A DNA stretch of 64,000 bases, taken from positions 186,001-250,000 of the forward strand of contig NZ_JADLQQ010000006.1 of assembly GCF_015477765.1 (NCBI RefSeq). The letters are read 5' to 3'. Below the pieces are notes generated by a model. It was not told the DNA's origin and ran no database searches. It saw only the letters and a list, made by a program, of their open reading frames with translations. This document shows positions 1 to 8,995 of this stretch, piece after piece. Position numbers and translations under genes: made by a program. This DNA comes from Nocardia transvalensis (GTDB taxonomy: Bacteria; Actinomycetota; Actinomycetes; Mycobacteriales; Mycobacteriaceae). Each line of letters opens with the position of its first letter. Position 1 is the stretch's first letter.

Positions 1-33
1 ACCACTGCCATTCTGGAGCGCGCCTACGTCTGA
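1..33 (+). CDS. C-terminal end of an unidentified upstream gene (partial)
   Basis: An open frame runs in from the left edge and ends at TGA 31-33, giving the last ten residues TTAILERAYV. The fragment is too short to name a family. Its support is positional: it ends seven bases before a perfect inverted repeat shared with the convergent gene to its right. Confidence 0.4.
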   Translation, partial: TTAILERAYV

Positions 34-39
34 CCGGGT

Positions 40-82
40 GGCCGCCCCGTGCTTGAAGGGGGAGTAGCTGCACGGGGCGGCC
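40..82. terminator. bidirectional hairpin terminator
   Basis: A perfect 13-bp inverted repeat (arms 40-52 and 70-82, 17-nt loop, very GC-rich) lies between two convergent genes. There is no T-run, as is common for actinobacterial terminators. Confidence 0.6.
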
Positions 83-90
83 GAGGTCGC

Positions 91-930
91 CTACTGCTTC
101 ACGAGCGTGGCGACCTGGATATGGGGCCAGTCGACCGGTTTCGCCGGATCGGGGCCTGCGGGGAAGCGCAGAATCGACCGCTGGCTGTACTGCAACTGCA
201 GGGTCTCGCTGCCGTCCGCGAGGCGCAGCGTCTCCACCCAGAAGGTGGACGACAGGGCGGTCGCGTCGGCATTGGTGGTGATGAAACCGACGTTGCGGAT
301 GCCGCCGGTTCCGGCGCGGACCTCCAGGGTCGTGGTGTGGACGACCGTCTTCTCCTTGAGGGCGTCGGTGAGGACCACCGACGGGTCGCGCAAAGCCTGC
401 TCCGGGACGCCGGGTGGGAGCTGGGTGCCGGGTGGCGGGAAATGACCGTCACCGAAGGTGAATCCGGCGGGGGTGGAGTCCAGCGGCGGGATGTCGGGTG
501 CGCCGCAGGCTCCCGGCACCGGAGTGCCCTGGGCCAGCACGGTGTTCCCGTGCGGGATGCTGGCCATGCGCACCAGTGTTTCGCCGCTGGGTGGGGCGGT
601 GGTGGGCGGGATGAAAAGCCACATCCCGTTCTCCACGTGCAATGCCTCGTTGGTGTGTGCGTCGCAGATCTGCTGGAGGTAATGCAGGCCGCGGAAGACG
701 ATATCGTCCTGGTCGTTTCCGCGGTTGGGAATGGGCGCACCGATTTCGGTGAAGGTCAAAATCTCGCGAGTGGCGTTGGTCTTGACACGAAATGGCTTGC
801 CGCCCTGACGATCCGGAAGTTCCGCCACACTGAACCCGGCTCCCATCCAGGTTCCGGGCAGATTCTGCAGCGGCCCGAGGTCGGCGGTCGAAATGAATGC
901 CGGTGCGGCCGCGCGAACGCGAACGGTCAT
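91..930 (-). CDS. conserved hypothetical protein, nitrobindin-like or heme-binding type
   Basis: A protein of about 279 residues with no signal peptide. Near the N-terminus is a lipocalin-like opening, LGPLQNLPGTWMGAGF. The L..L.GTW.G.G spacing is reminiscent of the nitrobindin/FABP beta-barrel group, and such proteins are often labelled heme-binding in actinobacteria; that is a weak family impression. The start is uncertain. ATG at 930 has a GGGGGA four bases upstream. A TTG at 948 lies four bases after a stronger AGGAGG (951-957) and would add six residues. The gene is convergent with the fragment at the left edge. No metal or heme ligand could be identified by eye. Confidence 0.6.
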   Translation of the reverse strand: MTVRVRAAAPAFISTADLGPLQNLPGTWMGAGFSVAELPDRQGGKPFRVKTNATREILTFTEIGAPIPNRGNDQDDIVFRGLHYLQQICDAHTNEALHVENGMWLFIPPTTAPPSGETLVRMASIPHGNTVLAQGTPVPGACGAPDIPPLDSTPAGFTFGDGHFPPPGTQLPPGVPEQALRDPSVVLTDALKEKTVVHTTTLEVRAGTGGIRNVGFITTNADATALSSTFWVETLRLADGSETLQLQYSQRSILRFPAGPDPAKPVDWPHIQVATLVKQ

Positions 931-1029
931 GGTGTCCCCCGTGTGCAATTTCCTCCTGAGACCAGGATGTCAGGTGAAGGCAGCGGGAACACGCCCCCAA
1001 TTCCGGGCCCAGAGATCCCACCTTCGGGG

Positions 1030-1455
1030 TCAGGGGGTGGTGGTGAGGGCGAGGCCGATGAGGGTGATGGCCTTCAAAAGCTCGAGGGCGATGTACCAGT
1101 AGTGGGCGGTGGAGCGGGGACTTTCTTCGCCTGCCAGGACGCGGTTCGAGCGACGGGTGAGGGGTGGGCGGACGACGAGGATCTGCACGGCCAAGAGGAC
1201 GGCCGCGATGATCAGCCAGGTCCAGGTGGCGCCGGATACGCCGACTGTCGCGGCCGAGACGAGAAGTACGGCAGCCAGGGCGGATTCGACGGTATTCAGG
1301 GCGCGGAAAACCAGGCGGCCGATGCCCAGGCCGAGGGCGAGGGTGATACCGGGGGCCCGGAACTTCAGCGGCGCCTCCAGGAAGGAGATCGCCAGCACCA
1401 TACCCAGCCACAGCATCGGCAGGAACCACAGCAGATGTTGTGCAACCGAGGTCAT
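1030..1455 (-). CDS. small four-helix integral membrane protein
   Basis: 141 residues with four clear hydrophobic segments (about residues 5-25, 38-60, 65-95 and 115-138), so an inner-membrane protein without a large soluble domain. The pattern FLEAPLKFRAPG followed by LGLGIGRLVF recurs in a widespread bacterial membrane family of unknown function. It lies 19 bp from the end of pgi on the same strand and may be co-transcribed with it. No catalytic motif is visible. Confidence 0.7.
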   Translation of the reverse strand: MTSVAQHLLWFLPMLWLGMVLAISFLEAPLKFRAPGITLALGLGIGRLVFRALNTVESALAAVLLVSAATVGVSGATWTWLIIAAVLLAVQILVVRPPLTRRSNRVLAGEESPRSTAHYWYIALELLKAITLIGLALTTTP

Positions 1456-1474
1456 GATCGCGACGGTACCCGGG

Positions 1475-3112
1475 TCAGCGATGGGAGCGGTACCAGCGGA
1501 TCAGGGCGTCGGTGGACGAATCCGACTGGGGGGCAGGGTCTTCGGCGGAGGCGAGCAGGGGTTCGAGTTCGAGGGCCTGCTGTTTGCCGAGTTCCACACC
1601 CCACTGGTCGAAGCTGTCGATGCCCCAGATGGTGCCCTCCACGAAGACCTGATGTTCGTAGAGCGCGATCAGCTGGCCGACCACCGAGGGGGTCAGCTGC
1701 TGCGCGAGAATCGTTGTGCTGGGGCGGTTTCCGGGCATGACCTTGTGGGGGACCAGCTTCGGGTCGGTGCCCTCGGCGGCGATCTCGTCGGCGGACTTGC
1801 CGAAGGCGAGCACCTTCGTCTGGGCGAACAGGTTGCTCATCAGGATGTCGTGCATGCTGCCCGTGCCGTCGCGTGTGGGGAGATCGTCGGTGGGGCGGGC
1901 AAATCCGATGAAATCGGCCGGAATCAGGCGGGTGCCCTGATGCAGCAGCTGATAGAACGCGTGCTGGCCGTTGGTGCCCGGCTCACCCCAGAAGATTTCG
2001 CCGGTGGAGGTGGTGACCGGGGTGCCGTCGGCGCGTACCGATTTGCCGTTGGACTCCATCGTCAACTGCTGCAGGTAGGCGGGGAAGCGGGCCAAATCGT
2101 TCGAATACGGCAGCACCACACGCGATTCCGCGCCGAAGAAGTTCGAATACCAGACGCCGAGCATGCCGAGCAGCACCGGCGCGTTGGCCGCCAGCGGGGC
2201 GGTCCGGAAATGTTCGTCCACGGCGTGCATACCGGCCAGGAATTCGGCGAAACGCTCCTTGCCGATCGTTGCCATCACCGACAGGCCGATGGCGGAATCG
2301 ACCGAATAGCGGCCGCCGACCCAGTCCCAGAAGCCGAACATGTTGGCCGTGTCGATACCGAAGGCCGAGACGCGCTCGGTGTTGGTGGACACCGCCACGA
2401 AATGCTTGGCGACCGCGTCCTCGCCGAGGGCGGCCACCAGCCAGCGCCGGGCGGCGGTCGCGTTGGTCAGCGTCTCCAGCGTCGAAAACGTCTTGGACGC
2501 AACGATGAACAGCGTGGTCGCCGGGTTCAGGTCGGCGAGCTTCGCGGTCAGGTCCGCGGGGTCGATATTGGAGACGAAGCGGGCGGAGATTCCCGCGTCG
2601 GCGTAGTGCCGCAGCGCTTGATGCACCATCACCGGGCCCAGATCGGAGCCGCCGATTCCGATGTTGACCACCGTGCTGATGCGCTCGCCGGTGGCGCCGC
2701 GCCACCGGCCCGAGCGCAGCGCATCGGTGAACTCGCCCATGCGGCGCAGGACGTCGTGCACCTGCGCGCCCGCATCGGCGCCGTCGATGGTCATCGACGT
2801 CCCGGCGGGCAGGCGCAGGGCCACGTGGCCGACCGCGCGGTCCTCGGAGGTGTTGATGTGCTCGCCGCCGAACATGGCGTCGCGGCGCTCGGGCACCCGC
2901 GCCGCCTCGGCCAGCTGGACCAGCAGATCGAGGGTCTCCCGGGTCACGCGATGCTTGCTGTAGTCGATGTGCAGATCCGCGACCCGGACGGTCAGCTCCC
3001 GCCCGCGCTCCGGATCGTCGGCAAAGAACTCACGAAGATGCCGTTCGGCCACGGCCGAATAGTGATCGTGCAGTTTCCGCCAGGCCGCCGTCGCGGTGAT
3101 GTCGCTGCTCAC
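1475..3112 (-). CDS. pgi: glucose-6-phosphate isomerase
   Basis: 545 residues, full length for the Pgi family. It interconverts glucose-6-phosphate and fructose-6-phosphate in the cytoplasm. Family blocks are intact, including the GIGGSDLGP phosphosugar-binding loop, the SIS-domain stretch ending in SKTF, and the C-terminal GKQ region. The start is GTG at 3110-3112. There is no ribosome binding site. A TAATCT element ends eight bases upstream, which suggests a leaderless transcript beginning at the GTG. The upstream region is a 65-bp tandem repeat that copies part of this 5' end. The position next to chorismate mutase and uvrD1 matches M. tuberculosis Rv0946c. Confidence 0.96.
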   Translation of the reverse strand: MSSDITATAAWRKLHDHYSAVAERHLREFFADDPERGRELTVRVADLHIDYSKHRVTRETLDLLVQLAEAARVPERRDAMFGGEHINTSEDRAVGHVALRLPAGTSMTIDGADAGAQVHDVLRRMGEFTDALRSGRWRGATGERISTVVNIGIGGSDLGPVMVHQALRHYADAGISARFVSNIDPADLTAKLADLNPATTLFIVASKTFSTLETLTNATAARRWLVAALGEDAVAKHFVAVSTNTERVSAFGIDTANMFGFWDWVGGRYSVDSAIGLSVMATIGKERFAEFLAGMHAVDEHFRTAPLAANAPVLLGMLGVWYSNFFGAESRVVLPYSNDLARFPAYLQQLTMESNGKSVRADGTPVTTSTGEIFWGEPGTNGQHAFYQLLHQGTRLIPADFIGFARPTDDLPTRDGTGSMHDILMSNLFAQTKVLAFGKSADEIAAEGTDPKLVPHKVMPGNRPSTTILAQQLTPSVVGQLIALYEHQVFVEGTIWGIDSFDQWGVELGKQQALELEPLLASAEDPAPQSDSSTDALIRWYRSHR

Positions 3113-3126
3113 GTACGCCGAGATTA
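3113..3126 (-). promoter_or_regulatory. probable pgi -10 element with leaderless start
   Basis: On the minus strand TAATCT (3121-3126) is followed by eight bases and then the pgi GTG. That spacing fits transcription starting at or next to the start codon. No convincing -35 box is seen 17 bp upstream. Confidence 0.45.
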
Positions 3127-3347
3127 CAGCTCACCAAGCCCCCGCGCAGGTATGGCGGTGATGTCGCTGGCTGGGCGGTTGGCCGAGATTACAGCTCGCC
3201 AAGCTCTCGTGCAGGTATGGCGGTGATGTCGCTGGCTGGGCGGTTGGCCGAGATTACAGCTCGCCAAGCTCTCGTGCAGGTATGGCGGTGATGTCGCTGG
3301 CTGGGCGGTTGGCCGAGATTACAGCTCACCAAGCCCCCGCGCAGGTA
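3117..3347. repeat. 65-bp tandem repeat, four copies (last truncated), upstream of pgi
   Basis: Copies start at 3117, 3182, 3247 and 3312, exactly 65 bp apart; the last stops after about 36 bp. Copies differ only at a few positions (CCCC versus TCTC, A versus G). Each unit carries the TAATCT-type promoter element of pgi and a degenerate copy of the first codons of pgi (the block GCGGTGATGTCGCTG), so the array looks like serial duplication of the pgi initiation region. The rest of this 438-bp divergent gap (3348-3550) holds a degenerate doubled motif around TGACAGTTCGTCG and nothing else recognised. Confidence 0.85.
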
Positions 3348-3550
3348 ACCATCGACTTCGTCACCCTGCGCGCAGCGACCTCGCCACTCGGCGTCCGGGT
3401 TCTGTTCACCCGTCGCGCATCCCTTCGTCGCCGGCTGATGGGGAGGGCGGTGACTGACAGTTCGTCGATGGCTGGGGCGATGGGTGACAGTTCGTCGCTG
3501 GGCCGCGCGATGCGGGGTCGTGGGGGGACGTGCGGGCCTACGCTGGGGGC

Positions 3551-5002
3551 ATGGTGTCCGAAAGTGAACTTCTCGCATCCGTTCCTACTCAGCTCTGGAT
3601 CGGCGGGCCGGTCGATGCCACCGGGGGTGGCACCTTTCCGGTCGAGAACCCGGCCAGCGGGGAGGTGCTCACGCGGGTCGCCGACGCTACGCCGGAGGAT
3701 GCCGTGCGGGCGCTGGACGCCGCGGTCGCGGTGCAGGACCAGTGGGCCGCCAAGCCTGCGCGCGAGCGGGGGGAGATTCTGCGGACGGTGTACGAGCGCA
3801 TCATCGAGCGCACCGAGGACTTCGCGTTGCTGATGACCCTGGAGATGGGTAAGGCGCTGCCGGAGAGCCGCAACGAGGTGCGCTACGGCGCCGAATTCTT
3901 CCGCTGGTTCAGTGAGGAGGCCGTCCGCATCCACGGCCGCTACCAGACCGCGCCCACGGGCGTCGGGCGGATCGTGGTCCACAAGCAGCCGGTCGGTCCC
4001 TGCCTGGCGATCACGCCGTGGAACTTCCCGCTGGCCATGGGCACCCGCAAGATCGGCCCGGCGCTGGCCGCAGGGTGCACCATGATCGTCAAACCGGCCT
4101 CGGCCACGCCGCTGACCATGCTGCTGCTGGCCAAGCTGTGCAGCGAGGCCGGACTGCCCGACGGGGTGCTGTCGGTGATCACCAGTAGCCGTTCGGGCGC
4201 CGTCACCGAACCGCTGATCAACGATTCGCGCCTGCGCAAGCTCACCTTCACCGGATCCACCGGGGTCGGCAAGAAGCTGGTGGAGAAGTCGGCCGGCACC
4301 CTGCTGCGCACCTCGATGGAACTCGGCGGCAATGCCCCGTTCGTGGTGTTCGAGGACGCCGACGTCGATGCCGCGGTCTCCGGTGCCATGCTGGCCAAGC
4401 TGCGCAACGGCGGCGAGGCCTGCACCGCCGCCAACCGGTTCCATGTGCACAACTCGGTGCGCGAGGAGTTCACCGAGAAGTTCGTGGCCGCCGTGCAGAA
4501 GGTGAAGCTGGGGCCGGGCACCGACCCGGAGACCACCCTCGGCCCACTGATCAACGAGGACCAGCTCGACACCGTCACCGAACTGGTCGACGACGCCGTC
4601 GCCAAGGGCGCTCAGGTCCGCGTCGGCGGCAAGTCCCCCGGCGGCCCCGGCTACTACTACCCGGCCACGATCCTGTCGGACGTGCCCCCGCAGGCCCGCA
4701 TTCTGCGCGAAGAGGTGTTCGGCCCGGTCGCCCCCATCATCGGCTTCGACACCGAGGAAGAGGGCCTGGCCGCCGCCAACGACACCGAATTCGGCTTGGT
4801 CTCATACGTTTACACCCAGAACCTGGACCGCGCCCTGCGCATCGCCGAGGGCCTGGAAAGCGGCATGGTGGGCGTCAACCGCGGCGTCATCTCCGATCCG
4901 GCCGCCCCCTTCGGCGGTGTCAAGGAGTCCGGTTTCGGCCGCGAGGGCGGCTTCGAGGGCATCGACGAGTACTTGTCGACGAAATACATCGCGCTGCCGT
5001 AA
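3551..5002 (+). CDS. NAD(P)-dependent aldehyde dehydrogenase, succinate-semialdehyde type
   Basis: 483 residues, typical for the ALDH superfamily. It oxidises an aldehyde, probably succinate semialdehyde, to the acid in the cytoplasm. Catalytic residues are present: Asn158 in TPWNFP, Lys181, Glu257 in MELGGNAPF and the nucleophile Cys291 in GGEACTAANR. The overall pattern fits GabD1-like enzymes, but the substrate is inferred. ATG 3551 is chosen over an in-frame GTG 21 bases upstream. A TACGCT element lies six bases before the ATG, so this may be another leaderless gene. A strong hairpin follows the stop. Confidence 0.9.
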   Translation: MVSESELLASVPTQLWIGGPVDATGGGTFPVENPASGEVLTRVADATPEDAVRALDAAVAVQDQWAAKPARERGEILRTVYERIIERTEDFALLMTLEMGKALPESRNEVRYGAEFFRWFSEEAVRIHGRYQTAPTGVGRIVVHKQPVGPCLAITPWNFPLAMGTRKIGPALAAGCTMIVKPASATPLTMLLLAKLCSEAGLPDGVLSVITSSRSGAVTEPLINDSRLRKLTFTGSTGVGKKLVEKSAGTLLRTSMELGGNAPFVVFEDADVDAAVSGAMLAKLRNGGEACTAANRFHVHNSVREEFTEKFVAAVQKVKLGPGTDPETTLGPLINEDQLDTVTELVDDAVAKGAQVRVGGKSPGGPGYYYPATILSDVPPQARILREEVFGPVAPIIGFDTEEEGLAAANDTEFGLVSYVYTQNLDRALRIAEGLESGMVGVNRGVISDPAAPFGGVKESGFGREGGFEGIDEYLSTKYIALP

Positions 5003-5010
5003 CCCCGAGC

Positions 5011-5039
5011 GTGGTGGGCCCGGTTCCCGGGCCCACCAC
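5011..5039. terminator. hairpin terminator after the aldehyde dehydrogenase gene
   Basis: Perfect 13-bp arms (5011-5023 and 5027-5039) with a 3-nt loop, nine bases after the stop codon and ahead of a convergent gene. Confidence 0.75.
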
Positions 5040-5072
5040 CGTGCCATCAGTCGCTCACTGTCGCGGCGCCCC

Positions 5073-5270
5073 TCAACTCAGTTCCTCCAGCCTTGCGTCC
5101 ACAGCTTCGTCGGAGGCCAGCCGTACCCCGGACTGTGCGGCCAGTTCGGCAAGGGTGATCTGGGTCCGAATGAGTTCTCGGGTGTTCAGGTACAGCGCTT
5201 CGTTGAACCCGTTCTCGACGTCGCGCACTTTGGTTTCGAGCGCGGTGACTCGGCGGTCAAGAGTGGCCAT
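5073..5270 (-). CDS. small coiled-coil protein of unknown function
   Basis: 65 residues, hydrophilic, with no signal peptide. Residues 1-25 have a heptad-like pattern (LDRRVTALETKVRDVE) that suggests a short coiled coil, followed by a second helix. ATG 5270 is chosen because GGGGGAG sits five bases upstream; a longer upstream frame has no ribosome binding site. Family not recognised. Confidence 0.6.
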   Translation of the reverse strand: MATLDRRVTALETKVRDVENGFNEALYLNTRELIRTQITLAELAAQSGVRLASDEAVDARLEELS

Positions 5271-5390
5271 CAATCTCCCCCAATCATGTTGTGGCCCCCG
5301 AGGACTGGGCCCCTGCGAACGTCCCGCCAGAGTACCCACGACCACCGACAGGATCGATCCGAGCGCGTGTCGCCACGCCCGGATACAAAC

Positions 5391-5423
5391 GGCCGCCCCG
5401 GGGTGACATCACCCGGGACGGCC
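5391..5423. terminator. imperfect hairpin, probable terminator of the chorismate mutase gene
   Basis: Long GC-rich inverted repeat with one bulge and one mismatch, centred on GGGTGACATCACCC, about 50 bp downstream of the chorismate mutase stop on the minus strand. Confidence 0.45.
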
Positions 5424-5469
5424 CGAGGTCGCGGTGCTCGCCGGAACGCCGCGTGGTCCGGTGGTTCGG

Positions 5470-5763
5470 TCAGTGGCCCAGGCGGCCGCGACCGAGGCGG
5501 AGCAGGAGCATGGCCAGGGTGTGGCCCTCCTGGCCGAGCTCGCTGAAACGCTCCAGCACCTTCATCTCGCGGGAGTGCACCAGGCGGGGGCCGCCGTTGG
5601 CCATCCGGGTGCGGCCGATGATCCGCGAAATCTCGGTGCGCCGCTTGATCGCGGCGAGGATCTCCGCGTCGAGCCGGTCGATTTCCTTGCGGAGCTTCTC
5701 GATCTCCGCCTCGTTGCTGGGCAGCGCGGAATCGGACCCGGTCGCGGTCGTGGAGGTGCTCAT
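5470..5763 (-). CDS. AroQ-type chorismate mutase
   Basis: 97 residues, all-helical AroQ class, cytoplasmic. It converts chorismate to prephenate at the entry to phenylalanine and tyrosine synthesis. The signature LRKEIDRLDAEILAAIKRR is present, as are the conserved Arg and Lys of the active site. It corresponds to M. tuberculosis Rv0948c, whose activity depends on complex formation with DAHP synthase; the short C-terminus ending in RLGRGRLGH matches that subgroup. Its start overlaps the stop of a 27-codon ORF as ATGA, so translation is probably coupled to it. Confidence 0.93.
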   Translation of the reverse strand: MSTSTTATGSDSALPSNEAEIEKLRKEIDRLDAEILAAIKRRTEISRIIGRTRMANGGPRLVHSREMKVLERFSELGQEGHTLAMLLLRLGRGRLGH

Positions 5764-5843
5764 GCCTCCACCTCCCCGGCGCTCGGTTCCGGCATGACCA
5801 CCAAGGTGGCTGCGTCGATTGCTCGCTCGCTGCGCTCGCTCAT
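5760..5843 (-). CDS. 27-residue leader ORF overlapping the chorismate mutase start
   Basis: ATG 5843 is preceded by GAGGAGAG at good spacing, much better than the site ahead of chorismate mutase itself. The ORF encodes MSERSERAIDAATLVVMPEP plus seven residues and ends in TGA overlapping the chorismate mutase ATG. The peptide has no Phe, Tyr or Trp run, so it is not a classical attenuator. It may couple translation, or it may mark an alternative upstream start context. Not recognised as a family. Confidence 0.5.
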   Translation of the reverse strand: MSERSERAIDAATLVVMPEPSAGEVEA

Positions 5844-6147
5844 ATATCTCTCCTCGTGTCAGAACGTCGATCGGCAGGCGGCCCCGACCCGTTACCGATC
5901 GGTTCTTTCACCGTGAATCAGACCCGGCAGGCCGTTCATCGTCCCCCCGGACAAGTGTGCGCTCAGGTGCAGAGTCGGTGACCACGATAGCCAGTGGTCG
6001 ACCGGACAGCAGAGGTCGCGTGAGCGCTGGTCATGTGGCCAGTCTGCCACGGGGGGTAAGCGAAGCAAAACAGTTTCAGTTGAGAGACCGCTGAGAATGC
6101 GATGGGACTACATCCGTGTCGGTCCCCGCCGGTAGCGTGGATGGGCG
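5844..6147. other. divergent intergenic region between chorismate mutase and pcrA
   Basis: About 300 bp without a gene. It must hold the promoters of both directions. A TAGCGT element eight to ten bases before the pcrA ATG could be its -10. No clear operator was recognised. Confidence 0.4.
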
Positions 6148-8658
6148 ATGGATACGACGGTGGCTGACAGGGCGCGGAGCGGGCGCGCGGACAAGGGTCG
6201 AGACGACAAGGCCGAGGCAGCCGAACGCCTCCTGGAGGGGCTGAACCCGCAGCAGCGGGCGGCGGTCCTGCACACGGGTTCGCCGCTGCTGATCGTGGCC
6301 GGTGCGGGGTCGGGTAAGACGGCGGTGCTGACCCGCCGCATCGCCTACCTGCTGGCCGCCCGCGGCGTGACGCCCGGTCAGATCCTGGCCATCACGTTCA
6401 CCAACAAGGCCGCCGCCGAGATGCGCGAGCGCGTGGCGGGTCTGGTCGGCCCGCGCGCCGCCAGCATGTGGGTGTCGACCTTCCATTCCAGCTGTGTGCG
6501 CATTCTGCGCACCCAGGCCGCCCTGCTGCCCGGCCTGAACTCGAACTTCTCCATCTACGACGCCGACGATTCGCGCCGCCTGCTCGCGATGATCGTGCGC
6601 GATCTGGACCTGGACGCGAAGAAGTACTCCCCGCGCCTGCTGGCCACCGCCATCTCCAATCTGAAGAACGAACTCATCGACCCCGAGTCCGCGGCCGCCG
6701 ACGCGGAATCCGACGAGAGTGAGCTGCCCCGCATCGTCGCCGACGTCTACCGTGAGTATCAGCGTCGCCTGCGCGCGGCCAATGCCCTGGACTTCGACGA
6801 TCTGATCGGCGAGACGGTGGCGTTGCTGCAGAACCACCCGCAGGTGGCCGAGTACTACCGGCGCCGGTTCCGGCATGTGCTGGTCGACGAGTACCAGGAC
6901 ACCAACCACGCGCAGTATGTGCTGGTCCGGGAGTTGGTCGGGCACCATGCGGCGCTCGATGACGCCGACGCCGGGGCCGCGGCGGCCGATCCCGACTTCA
7001 CCCCGCGCGGGGAGTCGGTGCCGCCCAGCGAGTTGTGCGTGGTGGGTGATGCCGATCAGTCCATCTATGCCTTCCGCGGTGCCACCATTCGCAATATCGA
7101 GGAGTTCGAGCGCGACTTCCCGGATGCGGAAATCATTCTGCTGGAACAGAATTACCGGTCCACCCAGCACATTCTGTCCGCCGCGAACGCGCTGATCTCC
7201 CGCAACGAGGGTCGGCGGGAGAAGAAGCTGTGGACCGACGCGGGCGAGGGCGACCTGATCGTCGGCTACGTCGCCGACAACGAGCACGACGAGGCCTCGT
7301 TCGTGGCCCGGGAGATCGATCGGCTGGTCGACCAGGGCGAGTGCAATTACGGCGATGTGGCGGTGTTCTACCGCACCAACAACAACTCCCGGGCGCTGGA
7401 GGAGATCTTCATCCGGATGGGGCTGCCGTACAAGGTGGTCGGCGGCGTCCGTTTCTACGAGCGCAAGGAGGTTCGCGATATCGTCGCCTACCTGCGCGTG
7501 CTGGAGAATCCCGACGATGCTGTGAGTTTGCGGCGCATCCTCAACACCCCGCGCCGGGGGATCGGGGATCGCGCCGAGGCGTGTGTGGCGGTGCACGCCG
7601 AGCAGCGGGGGATCGGTTTCGCGCAGGCGCTGCGGGATGCCGCGGACGGCAAGGTTGCCCTGCTGAACACGCGTGCGCAGCGGGCGATCGCGGGTTTCAT
7701 GGATCTGCTGGACGAGATCCGGGCCGCGGGCACTCAGGAGGATATGGAGTTCCCGGACGTCGGCAATGTGGTCGAGGCGGTGCTGGACAAGACCGGCTAT
7801 CGCGCCGAGCTGGAGGCATCCGACGATCCGCAGGACGGCGCGCGTTTGGACAACCTCAACGAATTGGTCAGCGTCGCACGGGAATTCAGTTCCGAGGCGC
7901 GCAACAATGTGGAGGCGGCCCGGGCGGAGGGTCTGTTGCCCGAGGCCGCGGAGGGGGAGCCGGAGCCCGGTTCGCTGGCGGCCTTCCTCGAGCGGGTGTC
8001 GCTGGTCGCCGACACCGACCAGATTCCCGACGAGGGCGCCGGGGTGGTCACCCTGATGACCTTGCACACCGCCAAGGGGCTGGAGTTTCCGGTCGTGTTC
8101 GTCACGGGCTGGGAGGACGGCCAGTTCCCGCATATGCGTGCCCTCGGTGACCCGGCCGAATTGGCCGAGGAGCGCCGCCTCGCGTATGTGGGGATCACCC
8201 GCGCCCGGCGCCGGTTGTATCTGACCCGCGCGGTGGTGCGTTCCGGCTGGGGCCAGCCGGTGTCGAATCCGGAATCCCGCTTCCTGCAGGAGATTCCGGG
8301 CCATCTGATCGACTGGCAGCGCCTGGAACCGGCCAATACGCAGACCGGCCGGGGTTTCCGCCGCCGCGGCGACGACGACGGCCTGGAACGCGACTGGACC
8401 CGCGGCGACGGCTGGTCCCAGCGCCCGGGCCTGCGCGACGGCGGCCCGAAACGCCCCGCCCCGAGCAGCACGGGCAAACGCAACAACACCAATCTGGTCC
8501 TGGCCGTAGGCGACCGAGTAAGCGACGACAAATACGGCCTGGGCCGAGTGATCGCCGCCGAGGGCTTCGGCTCCCTGGCCACAGTCACCATCGATTTCGG
8601 CACGGCCGGAAAGATCCGCCTGATCCCCCAATACAGCCGCACCTTGGTAAAGCTGTAG
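6148..8658 (+). CDS. pcrA: ATP-dependent 3'-5' DNA helicase, PcrA/UvrD1 family
   Basis: 836 residues, SF1A helicase acting in nucleotide excision repair, mismatch processing and clearing of stalled replication. Motifs appear in order: Q motif with LNPQQRAAV; Walker A GAGSGKT; motif Ia TFTNKAAAEM; Walker B DEYQD; motif III GDADQSIYAFRGA; motif IV EQNYRS; motif V/VI around TAKGLEFPVVF and AYVGITRARRRLYL. The C-terminal 90 residues form the UvrD/PcrA Tudor-like tail (GDRVSDDKYGLGRV). It matches Rv0949 by order and length. Confidence 0.96.
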   Translation: MDTTVADRARSGRADKGRDDKAEAAERLLEGLNPQQRAAVLHTGSPLLIVAGAGSGKTAVLTRRIAYLLAARGVTPGQILAITFTNKAAAEMRERVAGLVGPRAASMWVSTFHSSCVRILRTQAALLPGLNSNFSIYDADDSRRLLAMIVRDLDLDAKKYSPRLLATAISNLKNELIDPESAAADAESDESELPRIVADVYREYQRRLRAANALDFDDLIGETVALLQNHPQVAEYYRRRFRHVLVDEYQDTNHAQYVLVRELVGHHAALDDADAGAAAADPDFTPRGESVPPSELCVVGDADQSIYAFRGATIRNIEEFERDFPDAEIILLEQNYRSTQHILSAANALISRNEGRREKKLWTDAGEGDLIVGYVADNEHDEASFVAREIDRLVDQGECNYGDVAVFYRTNNNSRALEEIFIRMGLPYKVVGGVRFYERKEVRDIVAYLRVLENPDDAVSLRRILNTPRRGIGDRAEACVAVHAEQRGIGFAQALRDAADGKVALLNTRAQRAIAGFMDLLDEIRAAGTQEDMEFPDVGNVVEAVLDKTGYRAELEASDDPQDGARLDNLNELVSVAREFSSEARNNVEAARAEGLLPEAAEGEPEPGSLAAFLERVSLVADTDQIPDEGAGVVTLMTLHTAKGLEFPVVFVTGWEDGQFPHMRALGDPAELAEERRLAYVGITRARRRLYLTRAVVRSGWGQPVSNPESRFLQEIPGHLIDWQRLEPANTQTGRGFRRRGDDDGLERDWTRGDGWSQRPGLRDGGPKRPAPSSTGKRNNTNLVLAVGDRVSDDKYGLGRVIAAEGFGSLATVTIDFGTAGKIRLIPQYSRTLVKL

Positions 8659-8659
8659 A

Positions 8660-8696
8660 CCCCGTCCTTGCGGCCCCAGGGGCCGCAAGGACGGGG
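8660..8696. terminator. perfect 18-bp hairpin terminator of pcrA
   Basis: Arms 8660-8677 and 8679-8696 are exact complements around a single central base, directly after the pcrA stop. It is an almost perfect palindrome. Confidence 0.8.
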
Positions 8697-8875
8697 AATG
8701 AACTTGCCCTGTGGCAGGACGGGGAACGAGGGGCCTGCTGCCGGGCGGGGATTGGGGCGCCTGCTGTAGGGGTGAGGACGGGGTCGGGTTCACCATGTGT
8801 TCGGGTGGACTGAGCACCGTGTTGCCGGTGGGGTTTGGGGACTGTCACACGCGGCTGGGTCGGTGCCACCACATA

Positions 8876-8911
8876 CCCCGTCCCGGCGCCCCCTAGGGCG
8901 CCGGGGCGGGG
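8876..8911. other. second GC-rich inverted repeat in the pcrA-GNAT gap
   Basis: A near-perfect palindrome centred on CCCTAGGG with one G-T pair. It lies in a 337-bp gap (8659-8995) that otherwise holds no gene. It could be a second terminator or a promoter-proximal hairpin for the acetyltransferase gene. Confidence 0.4.
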
Positions 8912-8995
8912 TTCTCGCGAGTTTCCGCGAAAGGCGATTGGAAGTGGCGAGGGCGATGATGTGTGGACGCAGCGGAGTGCGGGATAGGGGTTGTC

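Noticed and set aside
1109-3226. Open frame of about 700 codons antisense to pgi
   Set aside because: Runs through the pgi repeats and into another gene; no domain; the minus-strand pgi reading is certain.
3117-3347. CRISPR array
   Set aside because: Copies are directly joined with no variable spacers, only four units, and no cas gene is present; it is a simple tandem repeat.
6076-8817. Open frame of about 900 codons antisense to pcrA
   Set aside because: It mirrors the helicase codons, has no family resemblance and spans two intergenic regions; it is a side effect of very high G/C at third positions.
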